Assembly: GCF_900113765.1 (NCBI RefSeq)
Contig: NZ_FOQO01000008.1
Coordinates: 186,001-250,000 of the forward strand
Direction: 5' to 3'
Origin: Parapedobacter indicus
Lineage (GTDB): Bacteria > Bacteroidota > Bacteroidia > Sphingobacteriales > Sphingobacteriaceae
Length of the DNA: 64,000 bases
Part shown: positions 54,701 to 63,820 of the stretch, one piece after another
Layout: every line of letters starts with the position of its first letter
How positions within the stretch are numbered: the stretch's first letter is position 1
Made by a program: the position numbers and the translations under genes
Notes under the pieces: model-generated
Told to the model about the DNA's origin: nothing
Seen by the model: only the letters and a program-made list of their open reading frames with translations
Databases searched by the model: none

Positions 54701-57685
54701 TTAGAATTTAATCGTTGCACCCACCATAAACGTCTTTGCCGGGGGATAGGTGGTATAATCCACACCCAACGACTGGTTTCCGCCCACGCTCTTGGCCGTA
54801 TTCACCATCGGGTCGTATCCGGAGTACCCCGTCAGCGTGAGCAAATTTTGCGCACTGACATAGATATTCACAGACTGCAACCAACCGAGGTTTCTCGGTG
54901 CCAGTGTATAGCCCAGACGGACGTTATTGAGCCGTATAAAATCGGATTTCTCCAGATACAGCGAAGACAATTGGACGGCGTTGGTCGTACTGGCTCCTGC
55001 ATCGTAGTACTTGGCCAACACATTCCGATCGGACGCCAAACTATTGATGTTTAGGTTGATAGCCGTATTGTTCACCAGGTATCCGCCGGTCTGTCCGATG
55101 ATGGAAAACGAAAAATCCAGCTGTTTGTAACGCATCTGGCTGTTTAAGCCGAAGTTGAAATTCGGGATCGCGCCTTCGAAAATCTGCCGGTCGTCTGCAT
55201 TGATCGCCCCATCACCGCTTACATCCTCAAAGATATCTTTCCCCTCGCTATCATATCCGATATGTTTCAGCATAAAGAAAGAGCCTGCTTCGTAACCGCT
55301 TTTATAGATATTCGCGTAAACCGAAGACAAGCCCGGACCCGAAATACTGCCGGAATAGAGTTCCGAAACCGGTAGGTCTTCGATCGTGTTGGACAATGTC
55401 GATCCATTCACGTCTACCGACCAGTTAAACGCCTGCGTGTTGATCAGCTGCGAACCCAGCGTCAATTCCATTCCCTTATTGACCAAGCGAGCATCCACAT
55501 TTTTCCAAACCGTCGTGGTCGGGCTCAGCGGCTCAGAAGGAATGTTTAATATCGGGTCCTTGGTGGTCTTATTATAGTATTCCAACGCGCCATACAGCTT
55601 GCTGTTCCAAAAGTCGAAATCTAGCCCGATGTTAAATTGCTCTACCACTTCCCATTTGAGTCCCGGGTTGGCCGTCCGGTTCACGTCGGTACCGTTAATC
55701 AACGCGAGGTCCCCATAGAGGTAATAACCCGACGATGGCGAGAGCGAATAGCTTGCTTGGGTAATCTTATTAGGCACCTCCTGGTTGCCGGTTTGGCCCC
55801 AGCTGGCCCGTAACTTCAATTCGCGGATGCCGCTGATATCCTTCAGGAACCCCTCACGCGAGAGCACCCAACCCACCGCAAAGGAGGGGAAATACCCATA
55901 CTTATTGTCTTCGCCGAAACGCGTGGAACCGTCGGCACGGAGTGATGCAGTCACTAAATACCGGTCATCAAAATTATAGTTCGCACGTCCGAAGAACGAC
56001 TGCAGTTCATTCTCCTGAGCAAATCCACCGGGATTGGTGGGAATACCTGAATAACCGGGGTTATGCTCGGGAGCTACGCCCTCCCCCTGATTGGCGATGT
56101 TCTCCATACCAAACGATGTGCCCGAAAACTTGAACTGCTGATAGGAAAATCCGCCGAGGAGTTCCACTTGATGCTTATCGACGCTTACGTTGTAGGTCAG
56201 GTAATGGTCCAGCAAGGTGGTTAATGACGACCGGTTATTCTGCACATAGGCCCCCAACGGTGTGCGGTCGGTAACATTCGGATACATCGTCGAGCTCCGC
56301 TCGGAAGTCGATTTGTCGATGCCGTAGTTGAACCGGTAATCCAAGCCCGGCAAAATGCGCAACGTAGCTTCCACGTTGCCCAATACACGGAACGTGTTGG
56401 TCTTATCGTCGAACACGTGCAAAAGGTAAGCGGGGTTGTAGTGCGCATTCATATTGAAGTTGGTATATTCACCGCTTTCGTCGCGCACCCTCCGTGTCGG
56501 GTTGGCCATCAGGGCATGGATGATGAGCTGGCCATCTGATCCCGCCGTATTGCCGTTCGGAACGCCTGTTTCGTCGATATCACTGGCCGTTAGGTTCATT
56601 TTCACTTTCAGGCGATCGTTATCGAAAAACGATTCTTCGGCATTCAAGCGCGCGGTTGTCCGCCTAAAGTCGCTTGATTGCACGATTCCTTCTTGGTCCA
56701 TGTACGATACCGAAGCCATGTAGTTGCCCGATTCGGTAGCCTTTGAGAAGGAAACATTGTGATTTTGTGTCAAGGCATTCCGAAGGATTACATCCTGCCA
56801 ATCTGTATTCCCGCCATGGTCATACGCCGGGTCGGGCAGTGCCGCCCGGTAATCAGCAGCAGATAGCACATCCAGCTTCCGGATTACCGAAGACGATCCG
56901 ATGTACATGTCGTACGTGAGTGTCGGTTCGCCGCTCCGCCCCCGCTTGGTGGTAATCAAGATCACACCGTTCGATCCGCGTGCGCCGTAAATGGCAGCCG
57001 CGGAGGCGTCCTTTAATACGGTTACGGTTTCTATGTCACTTGTATTAAGGAAATTCAACGGGTTTTTCGCTTCCGAACTACCTAGTCCGAAGTTGGCCCC
57101 GCCTGCGCTTACGCTCTCATTGCTCAGCGGCACCCCATCCACCACAAAAAGCGGGGTGCTGCCACTGCGGATCGAGCCTACACCCCGGATGAATACATCA
57201 ATGCCCGCTCCGGGTTCACCGCTCGATTGGGCGATACGCACCCCCGATACTTTACCTTGGAGCAGATTATCGACCGACACACTCACCCCTTGCTTGAGGG
57301 TTTCCCCTTTCAACTGGGTCAATGCGCCCGTCACATCAGATCTTGCTTGGCTGCCGTAGCCAACTACAACAATCTCATCCAATGAATTGCTGGCTTCGGC
57401 CAGCGTGATACGCAATGATACACCGGACACGGCAACCTCCTGCGTCATGTAGCCTACGTAGGATACCGTTAGTTTTTCACCTTCGCCGGCATCCAATGTG
57501 AATTCACCGCGATCGTTGGTCGTCGTCGCACGATTGGTGGAGAGTGATTTTACGGTTGCCCCCACTACCGGTGTGCCATCGGCGCTGATCACTACACCGT
57601 TGATGGGTCTTTGCTCGTTGGCCCACAAAAAGCCACCCCACGAAAACCATAGCACAGCCGCAATTACGAAGATTTGCTTATTCAT
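54701..57685 (-). CDS. SusC-family TonB-dependent receptor (no STN domain)
   Basis: This 994-residue receptor starts at the ATG at 57685 (MNKQIFVIAAVLWFSWGGFL, a clean signal peptide); the frame extends 17 codons further. A CarboxypepD_reg-like domain (about 26-95) is followed by the plug (SLDEIVVVGYGSQARSDVTG, about 101-120) and a barrel ending TYPPAKTFMVGATIKF. Without an STN domain it cannot signal to a FecR, so it is regulated otherwise. It is paired with the SusD at 52926-54689 and begins 31 bases after the EEP gene. Confidence 0.96.
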   Translation of the reverse strand: MNKQIFVIAAVLWFSWGGFLWANEQRPINGVVISADGTPVVGATVKSLSTNRATTTNDRGEFTLDAGEGEKLTVSYVGYMTQEVAVSGVSLRITLAEASNSLDEIVVVGYGSQARSDVTGALTQLKGETLKQGVSVSVDNLLQGKVSGVRIAQSSGEPGAGIDVFIRGVGSIRSGSTPLFVVDGVPLSNESVSAGGANFGLGSSEAKNPLNFLNTSDIETVTVLKDASAAAIYGARGSNGVILITTKRGRSGEPTLTYDMYIGSSSVIRKLDVLSAADYRAALPDPAYDHGGNTDWQDVILRNALTQNHNVSFSKATESGNYMASVSYMDQEGIVQSSDFRRTTARLNAEESFFDNDRLKVKMNLTASDIDETGVPNGNTAGSDGQLIIHALMANPTRRVRDESGEYTNFNMNAHYNPAYLLHVFDDKTNTFRVLGNVEATLRILPGLDYRFNYGIDKSTSERSSTMYPNVTDRTPLGAYVQNNRSSLTTLLDHYLTYNVSVDKHQVELLGGFSYQQFKFSGTSFGMENIANQGEGVAPEHNPGYSGIPTNPGGFAQENELQSFFGRANYNFDDRYLVTASLRADGSTRFGEDNKYGYFPSFAVGWVLSREGFLKDISGIRELKLRASWGQTGNQEVPNKITQASYSLSPSSGYYLYGDLALINGTDVNRTANPGLKWEVVEQFNIGLDFDFWNSKLYGALEYYNKTTKDPILNIPSEPLSPTTTVWKNVDARLVNKGMELTLGSQLINTQAFNWSVDVNGSTLSNTIEDLPVSELYSGSISGPGLSSVYANIYKSGYEAGSFFMLKHIGYDSEGKDIFEDVSGDGAINADDRQIFEGAIPNFNFGLNSQMRYKQLDFSFSIIGQTGGYLVNNTAINLNINSLASDRNVLAKYYDAGASTTNAVQLSSLYLEKSDFIRLNNVRLGYTLAPRNLGWLQSVNIYVSAQNLLTLTGYSGYDPMVNTAKSVGGNQSLGVDYTTYPPAKTFMVGATIKF

Positions 57686-57716
57686 ATCAGGTTTATCTTT
57701 AAAAGTTGCACGTATA

Positions 57717-58565
57717 CTATTCAACAAAACAGACATCGGCCACTACCGGCAAATGGTCCGAGGGATACCGTTGGTTTTTTGCATCGGTCAACACCGCATA
57801 TTTTAACACCTCAAACTGTTTACTTACAAACACGTAGTCGATGCGGTTCTTCATCGTGGCGGTAAACCGAAACGCATTGGTGGTACCAACCGGACCGTAC
57901 GGTGGCTGTTTGGTTATCGAATACGCGTCGTGCAACAGGGCTGACATCCCTTTGATCTGTTCGGTCTCCGGTGTTGAATTAAAATCCCCGGTACAGATCA
58001 CCGGGGCATCCTTCGCGATTTCTTTGATTTTTGCTACCATCAGTTTTCCCGATTCTTGGCGGGCAATCACCCCTTGATGATCGAAATGCACATTGAATAC
58101 ATAAAATTCTTTTTCCGTATTCTTATCGGCGAATTTAGCCCATGAGCAGATGCGGTTACAACAGGTAGCATCCCAACCGAGTCCCGGTTTTTCAGGCGTC
58201 TCACTCAGCCAGAAATTACCGGAGTCAACGATGCGGAAACGGTCTTTTTTATAAATAATTGCCGAATGCTCTCCGGCTTGCTTACCGTCGTCGCGGCCGG
58301 CACCGAAATACGCATATTCCGGTAGCTCAAGGATTCCCTTCAGCTGGTGGATAAATCCTTCCTGCGTACCGATGATATCAAAATCGTGGTATCGGATTAA
58401 GGCCTTTACGTTTTCCTTCCGATGGGGCCATGCATTCAGGCTATCCCGTGGTGTATCCATCCGGAGGTTATAACTGGCCACCCGGATGCTGGCAACATCC
58501 GTCTTTTGTGAAAAGGCGGCAGCACTGTAGAAAAATAAAAATAGAATGAGGATGTACGATTTCAT
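57717..58565 (-). CDS. Exported endonuclease/exonuclease/phosphatase (EEP)-fold hydrolase
   Basis: This 282-residue protein has a Sec signal (MKSYILILFLFFYSAAAFSQ). All EEP catalytic positions are visible: Asn33 in ASYNLR, Glu69 in GTQEG (metal), His160 in FNVHFDHQG, Asp194 and Asn196 in CTGDFNSTPE, Asp243 in RIDYVF and the Asp270-His271 pair in PSDHLPVV. The superfamily includes nucleases, neutral sphingomyelinases, inositol-phosphosphingolipid phospholipases and inositol polyphosphate 5-phosphatases, all cleaving phosphoesters with magnesium. Its location between two SusCD pairs, upstream of inositol catabolism, favours a substrate with a phosphate ester, perhaps an inositol phosphate head group, but the sequence does not prove this. 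Confidence 0.88.
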   Translation of the reverse strand: MKSYILILFLFFYSAAAFSQKTDVASIRVASYNLRMDTPRDSLNAWPHRKENVKALIRYHDFDIIGTQEGFIHQLKGILELPEYAYFGAGRDDGKQAGEHSAIIYKKDRFRIVDSGNFWLSETPEKPGLGWDATCCNRICSWAKFADKNTEKEFYVFNVHFDHQGVIARQESGKLMVAKIKEIAKDAPVICTGDFNSTPETEQIKGMSALLHDAYSITKQPPYGPVGTTNAFRFTATMKNRIDYVFVSKQFEVLKYAVLTDAKNQRYPSDHLPVVADVCFVE

Positions 58566-58579
58566 AGCGCTTTATTTTA

Positions 58580-60352
58580 TTACCAATCGGGATTCTGACC
58601 CAAGTTTTCATTCACGTCCAACGCCGCTTGGGGAATAGGATACAGGTATTTTTTGTCCAGCCACTCGCGCTCCCCTGGGTTCCAGATTACTTCACCGGAG
58701 GTGCCGTTAGACAGTTGTATCCTTCCTACTGCCGAAGAAGGCGATACATCCACGAAGGCCACCGTGGAATTAGACGGTGCTGGCCGTGTACCTTGGTAAA
58801 AGCAAACGTCCATTACCCCGTCGCCATTCAGGTCTTGCTCGCCCAGCTTTGGCACATAGATACCGTTCATGGGGGCTTCTTCGAAAAGCTCACCGATATG
58901 CCACCGTCTCAAATCATCGGGGCGAAGCCCCTCAAACACCAACTCAACCGCCCGTTCGCGCATGACTTCCAGCAATATCGGATTGGTAAACTTACCCAAG
59001 TAATAATCCACCAAATATGGATCAGCGGCGGTGGGCATCGTGGTCAGTGTGGACCCCGTAATACCTGCGCGCTGGCGTAAAGCGCCGATGGTAGCCGTCC
59101 AATCCGCAGGGGTCATCGTACCCAATTCGGCCAATGCTTCTGCTTTGTTGAGCAACACCTCGCCCCACCGCATAATAATATGCGCATTATCGTTCCGGCT
59201 TTCGTCATCATAAGGAAACCGCTCATCGTAGCACCATTTGATAGGTTGATAACCGGTGAATGTCTGGTTAAAATTGGGTGGCGCCACAACCGGAATCGCA
59301 TTTTCAGTCCGGTGGTAGTCGCCTAAGCGAATCGTCTGCTGTAAGCGCAGGTCGCGATCCTTGACCTCATCGACGAAAGGCGTCGTTTGGTAACCGGGAT
59401 CATCGGTAAAAGCTGTCCCATCTAAATTGAGATACGTATTCACGAAGTTACGGGTCAGGCTCGGCCGGTTTCCGTAAGTCGGGCTGATAAAACGACGGTT
59501 TGCCGAGCTGAACACCTGCAGACTGGCATCCAATGCCACCGCCAGAATGGTTTCGTCGGCATAAGGCGCTTTGGTGATAAACAAATCGCGGTAAGAACGT
59601 TCTGGAATGGTTGCCTGATGCAGTGTGAAACCGGTAATCGCATTCGCGGCGTCTACTACGTGCTGGAACCACGCGTCAGCTGTTGCTTGCATTTCATACT
59701 GGGTGTGGTATTTCCTGAACGAAGCCTCGAAGAGGCATATCCGCGTCTTATAGGCTCGCGCCACGTTCTGGGTTATCCGTGTACAGGAAGGGTCACTAGT
59801 CAACGTAATGTTTGCAATGGCATCATCTAGATCAGCCAATACGTTGTCCATCACCTCAAAACGGCTTGTCCGTTCACCATACAACGCTTCCTCATCCCCC
59901 ACTTCAATGGTTTTGTCGATCCAGGGCACATCACCGAAGCGCCGCACTTTTTCGAAGTAAAACAAGGCCCGGAAGAACCGTGCCATGCCGATGTAATGGT
60001 TTTTCTCGGGCACCGCACTTTTTTCGGCATTTTCAATGAAATAGTTGATATTGCGGAGATCGTCCCAGTCCCCCGTATTCCATCCGGAGCTGGTAATCGG
60101 GCTCAGCGCACCGGGAGCCAGCAGGTCATCCACGCCGTTACGAGCGACGAGATCCGAATTATCGTCTCCTTGAAATACCCCCACATCCGTGTTAGGAAGG
60201 ATGTCATAAAATGAATTGGCATAGAGCTCCATCCCACTTGCCGATCCGAATATAGCTTGATTTGTTCCCGTATCCACAGGCATCTCGTCCAAATCACAGG
60301 CGGCAAAGGATAGCATACCCAATACCGCCAAGATATATTGAAATTTCTTCAT
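58580..60352 (-). CDS. SusD/RagB-family outer-membrane lipoprotein
   Basis: This 590-residue protein has a lipoprotein signal (LAVLGMLSFAAC, Cys19). Family blocks are GMARFFRALFYFEKVRRFGD with VPWIDKTIEV, HIIMRWGEVLLNKAEALAEL, MRERAVELVFEGLRPDDLRR and YLYPIPQAALDVNENLGQNP at the C terminus. It is the partner of the SusC ending 18 bases upstream and is followed after 14 bases by the EEP enzyme. Confidence 0.96.
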   Translation of the reverse strand: MKKFQYILAVLGMLSFAACDLDEMPVDTGTNQAIFGSASGMELYANSFYDILPNTDVGVFQGDDNSDLVARNGVDDLLAPGALSPITSSGWNTGDWDDLRNINYFIENAEKSAVPEKNHYIGMARFFRALFYFEKVRRFGDVPWIDKTIEVGDEEALYGERTSRFEVMDNVLADLDDAIANITLTSDPSCTRITQNVARAYKTRICLFEASFRKYHTQYEMQATADAWFQHVVDAANAITGFTLHQATIPERSYRDLFITKAPYADETILAVALDASLQVFSSANRRFISPTYGNRPSLTRNFVNTYLNLDGTAFTDDPGYQTTPFVDEVKDRDLRLQQTIRLGDYHRTENAIPVVAPPNFNQTFTGYQPIKWCYDERFPYDDESRNDNAHIIMRWGEVLLNKAEALAELGTMTPADWTATIGALRQRAGITGSTLTTMPTAADPYLVDYYLGKFTNPILLEVMRERAVELVFEGLRPDDLRRWHIGELFEEAPMNGIYVPKLGEQDLNGDGVMDVCFYQGTRPAPSNSTVAFVDVSPSSAVGRIQLSNGTSGEVIWNPGEREWLDKKYLYPIPQAALDVNENLGQNPDW

Positions 60353-60370
60353 GATTGTCGTCCTCGCTGG

Positions 60371-63300
60371 TTAAAAATTAACGGTTAGCCCCACTGAAAT
60401 GGTTTTGAGCATCGGATAGTTATATCCGTCGCCACTCGACCCACCGCTCAGGTCACGGTCTGAACCGTAAATATTGGTCACATCCGTGTCTTTGGTCCAT
60501 TTATACATCGGCGACCAGGTCCATAGGTTCTCCGCAGAAACGTACAACCTGAGGTCATTGGCGTGCAGTTTGGAAATCAGCTTCTTGGGCAACGAATAGC
60601 CGACCTGTAGATTCCGTAAGCGGATATAGGCCGCATTCTGCAGGTACCGATCATTCGGTACATTCAGCGCACGTCCGGTACCCTGCGCGATATACCCTAC
60701 TAGCCGCGGCAGATACGCATCGAAATTGCCCAACTCTGGACGGAACATGTTGTCTGCCTGCCAGCGCGGATATTGGTTATACGGACGGTTGTATTGCCCC
60801 CAAAAACGGGCTTCGGGCGAGGGATAATAATCCTGTTTCAGCACACCTTGGAAGAATGCCGAAAGGAAAAAACCATTCCAATCGCCATTTAGGTTAAATC
60901 CATAGGTGTAGCGTGGCTCCGAATTGCCGATAATGGATTTGTCGCCTGAATCACCCACTTGATTCGCACCTTGGTAGATGATATCATCGCCATCCAGATT
61001 TTTAAACTTCAAATCCCCCACATAATTTTTGCGTGTATTCGTATTGGGTACATTTGCCTGGGATGGCGAGTTGGCGATCTCTTCTTCCGACTGGAACAGT
61101 CCTTCCACTTGATAGCCCCATATTTCACCGACGCGCTTCCCGGCATAATGATCCGTTAGTAACCTATCTTTGTTGTTATACTTGGTGATGATCGCCCGGT
61201 AATCGGCCATCGTCACCCGGATATCATACGTAAACGGCTTTTCGGCCATCGCAAATTGATCGCGCCAAGTCACGGAGACCTCCCATCCGGTCGTTTCCAG
61301 GTCGGCATAGTTACCTTTCGGTACGGTCGTTCCATAGATCGCCGGCAGCGTGGGCCCAACCGTAAACATGTTGCTGGTCCAGCGCCGATAGAGATCCCCT
61401 ACAAATTGAAGGCGATTATTCAAACTGGAAAATTCCAATCCCAGGTTACCGGTGGTAGATGTCTCCCAGGTCAATCCGGCGGGTATGACGCCCGGTTGCC
61501 CGGTGCGCTGTGGCCTTACGCCATTGATGATGCGGCCGGATTGCGAGATGGCAAAGTTTTCGGTAAACGAATAGGGGTCGATGTTACCATTACCCAACGA
61601 ACCATAGGAAGCACGGAACTTCACGTTGGAAAACGCAGCAGAATTTACGTTCCAGAACGGCTCTTCCGAAATCCGCCAACCGATGGACGCCGAGGGAAAA
61701 AACGCCCACTGCTGATCGGTGGGAAACTTCGATGATCCGTCGTACCGACCGTTAACCTCTAATAGGTAACGTTCTTTAAAATTGTAGTTTACCCGGAAAA
61801 ACCCACCGGCTATGGCCCATTTCTTATTCCCCCCACTGGTTACAATACTCTGCCCCAGTGCCAGGTTGATATCATCGGCATCTGCGTATACAATACCATT
61901 GCGTCGTGCGGTCAAACTTTTTTCCAACGATTGTTCGTAGTTGAAACCCGCCAACAAGCTCAGGTTGTGGGCATCGTTGAATGATTTCACATAGTCAGCA
62001 TATACGTTGGTAGCCAGGTAGTCCGTCGTCCTTCTGAATTCTTGAAGGTCGTTGGTATTCGTACCGGTATAGCCAATTACGCCTTCATATCGGCTGTAAG
62101 GCACCTGTACCCGGTTTTGTTGCGACCCGATATCCATGCTTTGAAAGGTAAAGTCGCCACGAAGGGTTAGGCTTTTGTCAAAAAACTCCGCCTTCGCAGC
62201 AGTCCGGTTTTTGAGGAAACGTCGTCCTTCATCTGTGCCATTTCTACCGATATAATAGTCGCCAACGGTGTAAGCTGCAGGAAAAGATAGGGTACCATCG
62301 GGGTTGAGCAACGGCGCCAAGGGGTGTCCTTCATCCGCCATATTGCGCCAGATACCGCTTCCTTCCCCCACGTTCAACGGTTGGTGGTATTCCATGCGCG
62401 AATACTCCGTATTGTTTTCCAACTGCAACCACGGCGTTAATTGAATAGTTCCCTTTGCACGCAGGTTATACATACTGTAGGTATCCGTATTGTAGCGGAA
62501 AAGCCCATCTTGCCCGTTATAGCGACCGCTTACGTAGAATGCGGCCTTATCGTTCCCACCGGAAAGGGCTAGGTTATGGTCCTGGGCGAAGAATCGTTCT
62601 TTATACAACTCGTGATACCAGTCCGTGCTGTAATAATACTGATATTCACCCGTGGACGGATTCACTTCAACCCGTGGTAATGAAGGGTCTTCCCACCGCC
62701 GTTTTATTTCAGCCAGGTAGGCGGGCGAAAAGGGCAGCGTCTTGTTGACAGCTGTCGGTGTATTGCCATTGTCGTTCCATCGCGACCAGGCATCACTGAA
62801 CCCCTGTGCCCACGGGTAAGAATCTGTGATGTTATCCGGGACAGTTGTCGGCGATTTGGATGACAAGTTGGTGGAATACGTAATCGATGTTTTCCCCGCA
62901 GCCGCAGATTTTGTGGTAATCAGGACAACGCCGAATGCCGCACGCGCACCATAAATAGAAGCCGATGAAGCATCTTTCAGTATGGAGATACTCTCAATAT
63001 CATTGGGGTTCAGCATCCTTGGATCGCCTTCCACACCATCGATCAGAATCAATGCGCTGCCTCCCTGGCCAATGGATGTCGTTCCCCGTACGTTAAAGGC
63101 GGGCGATTGGGTCGGCTTTCCATCGTACATTTTGATATTCAAATTGGGTACTGCACCCACCAGCCCTTGGGAAATATTGGGAATAGGCCGGTTCTCGAAC
63201 ACTTCTGAGGTCACCTGATCCACGGCGCCGGTGAGGTTAACCTTCCGTTGCGTTCCATAACCCACAACCACGACTTCACTCAACGCGCCGGCTTCTTCGG

Positions 63301-63646
63301 TCAACACAAAATTAACGTCCACGCTTGCACCCTCGCGAACGGCTACGGTTTGTTGCTGCGTGCCGTATGAGATGTAAGAAACCTCAACGATGTGCTCGCC
63401 CGGCGTCACCGTAAGGGAAAATCGGCCTTCGTCATCCGTGGCCACGCTTCGTTGCTCGCCCGCGATACGCACGCTCGCTCCCGAAAGCGGTGCTCCCTGC
63501 ACATCCGTCACGCGGCCCACAATACGGCCCGTTTGTTGAAGGGTATTAGAAGTGGCTAACGCATGCAGCCAAGCCCCATTTACAAAGATGATAAGATAAA
63601 GTAAAGCTATTCTTACATACCATTTACCTACTAATAAACGATTCAT
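60371..63646 (-). CDS. SusC-family TonB-dependent receptor (no STN domain), first gene of the inositol-linked unit
   Basis: This 1091-residue receptor has a signal segment (about 10-30, VRIALLYLIIFVNGAWLHAL), a CarboxypepD_reg-like domain (about 40-115, GRIVGRVTDVQGAPLSGASV), a plug (SEVVVVGYGTQRKVNLTGAV) and a barrel ending YNYPMLKTISVGLTVNF. There is no STN domain and no sigma or fecR gene next to it. Its ATG overlaps the stop of a possible 21-codon leader ORF by ATGA. It is paired with the SusD at 58580-60352. Confidence 0.96.
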   Translation of the reverse strand: MNRLLVGKWYVRIALLYLIIFVNGAWLHALATSNTLQQTGRIVGRVTDVQGAPLSGASVRIAGEQRSVATDDEGRFSLTVTPGEHIVEVSYISYGTQQQTVAVREGASVDVNFVLTEEAGALSEVVVVGYGTQRKVNLTGAVDQVTSEVFENRPIPNISQGLVGAVPNLNIKMYDGKPTQSPAFNVRGTTSIGQGGSALILIDGVEGDPRMLNPNDIESISILKDASSASIYGARAAFGVVLITTKSAAAGKTSITYSTNLSSKSPTTVPDNITDSYPWAQGFSDAWSRWNDNGNTPTAVNKTLPFSPAYLAEIKRRWEDPSLPRVEVNPSTGEYQYYYSTDWYHELYKERFFAQDHNLALSGGNDKAAFYVSGRYNGQDGLFRYNTDTYSMYNLRAKGTIQLTPWLQLENNTEYSRMEYHQPLNVGEGSGIWRNMADEGHPLAPLLNPDGTLSFPAAYTVGDYYIGRNGTDEGRRFLKNRTAAKAEFFDKSLTLRGDFTFQSMDIGSQQNRVQVPYSRYEGVIGYTGTNTNDLQEFRRTTDYLATNVYADYVKSFNDAHNLSLLAGFNYEQSLEKSLTARRNGIVYADADDINLALGQSIVTSGGNKKWAIAGGFFRVNYNFKERYLLEVNGRYDGSSKFPTDQQWAFFPSASIGWRISEEPFWNVNSAAFSNVKFRASYGSLGNGNIDPYSFTENFAISQSGRIINGVRPQRTGQPGVIPAGLTWETSTTGNLGLEFSSLNNRLQFVGDLYRRWTSNMFTVGPTLPAIYGTTVPKGNYADLETTGWEVSVTWRDQFAMAEKPFTYDIRVTMADYRAIITKYNNKDRLLTDHYAGKRVGEIWGYQVEGLFQSEEEIANSPSQANVPNTNTRKNYVGDLKFKNLDGDDIIYQGANQVGDSGDKSIIGNSEPRYTYGFNLNGDWNGFFLSAFFQGVLKQDYYPSPEARFWGQYNRPYNQYPRWQADNMFRPELGNFDAYLPRLVGYIAQGTGRALNVPNDRYLQNAAYIRLRNLQVGYSLPKKLISKLHANDLRLYVSAENLWTWSPMYKWTKDTDVTNIYGSDRDLSGGSSGDGYNYPMLKTISVGLTVNF

Positions 63647-63708
63647 TGTACACTAATTTTTGCCTTCAAAAGAGTCAGATTCATTCTTTTCCTTATCTTT
63701 GAAGGCAT
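63643..63708 (-). CDS. Possible 21-residue leader peptide overlapping susC
   Basis: An ATG at 63708 opens a frame of 21 codons (starting MPSKIRKRMNLTLLKAK) that stops with TGA at 63643-63645. This TGA overlaps the susC ATG as ATGA, a form typical of translational coupling. The peptide is basic and has no signal or known motif. It is too short to be sure; it may be a regulatory upstream ORF or chance. Confidence 0.35.
   Translation of the reverse strand: MPSKIRKRMNLTLLKAKISVQ
63661..63707 (-). repeat. Perfect 10-bp inverted repeat enclosing the leader ORF start
   Basis: TGCCTTCAAA (63661-63670) and TTTGAAGGCA (63698-63707) are perfect inverted copies 27 bases apart. In the susC mRNA the stem would begin inside the leader start codon and end 14 bases before the susC ATG, so folding could control translation of both frames. 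Confidence 0.6.
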
Positions 63709-63820
63709 GGTGATACCTATTGTATTACTCATAGAGGGATTACAGCCTCAGATGTCCAGTCTATACTGCTTTCCCACACCCTGAACGGGTACGTCACTAT
63801 GCCGTACCTGTTCGCTTTTT
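63694..63820 (+). ncRNA. Candidate small RNA on the strand opposite susC
   Basis: A TATCTTTG box (63694-63701) is followed about 80 bases later by an intrinsic terminator, and no plus-strand gene lies between. A transcript from about 63708 to 63820 would be roughly 110 bases long and antisense to the susC 5' leader. No TTG -33 box is found at 19-21 bases, and no known RNA family (SRP RNA, 6S, tmRNA) was recognised. Confidence 0.35.
63783..63820 (+). terminator. Intrinsic terminator on the plus strand
   Basis: GAACGGGTACG (63783-63793) pairs with CGTACCTGTTC (63803-63813) over 11 positions including one G-T wobble, with a nine-base loop, followed by GCTTTTT (63814-63820). This is a typical rho-independent terminator; the minus strand has no T-run here. 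Confidence 0.7.
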
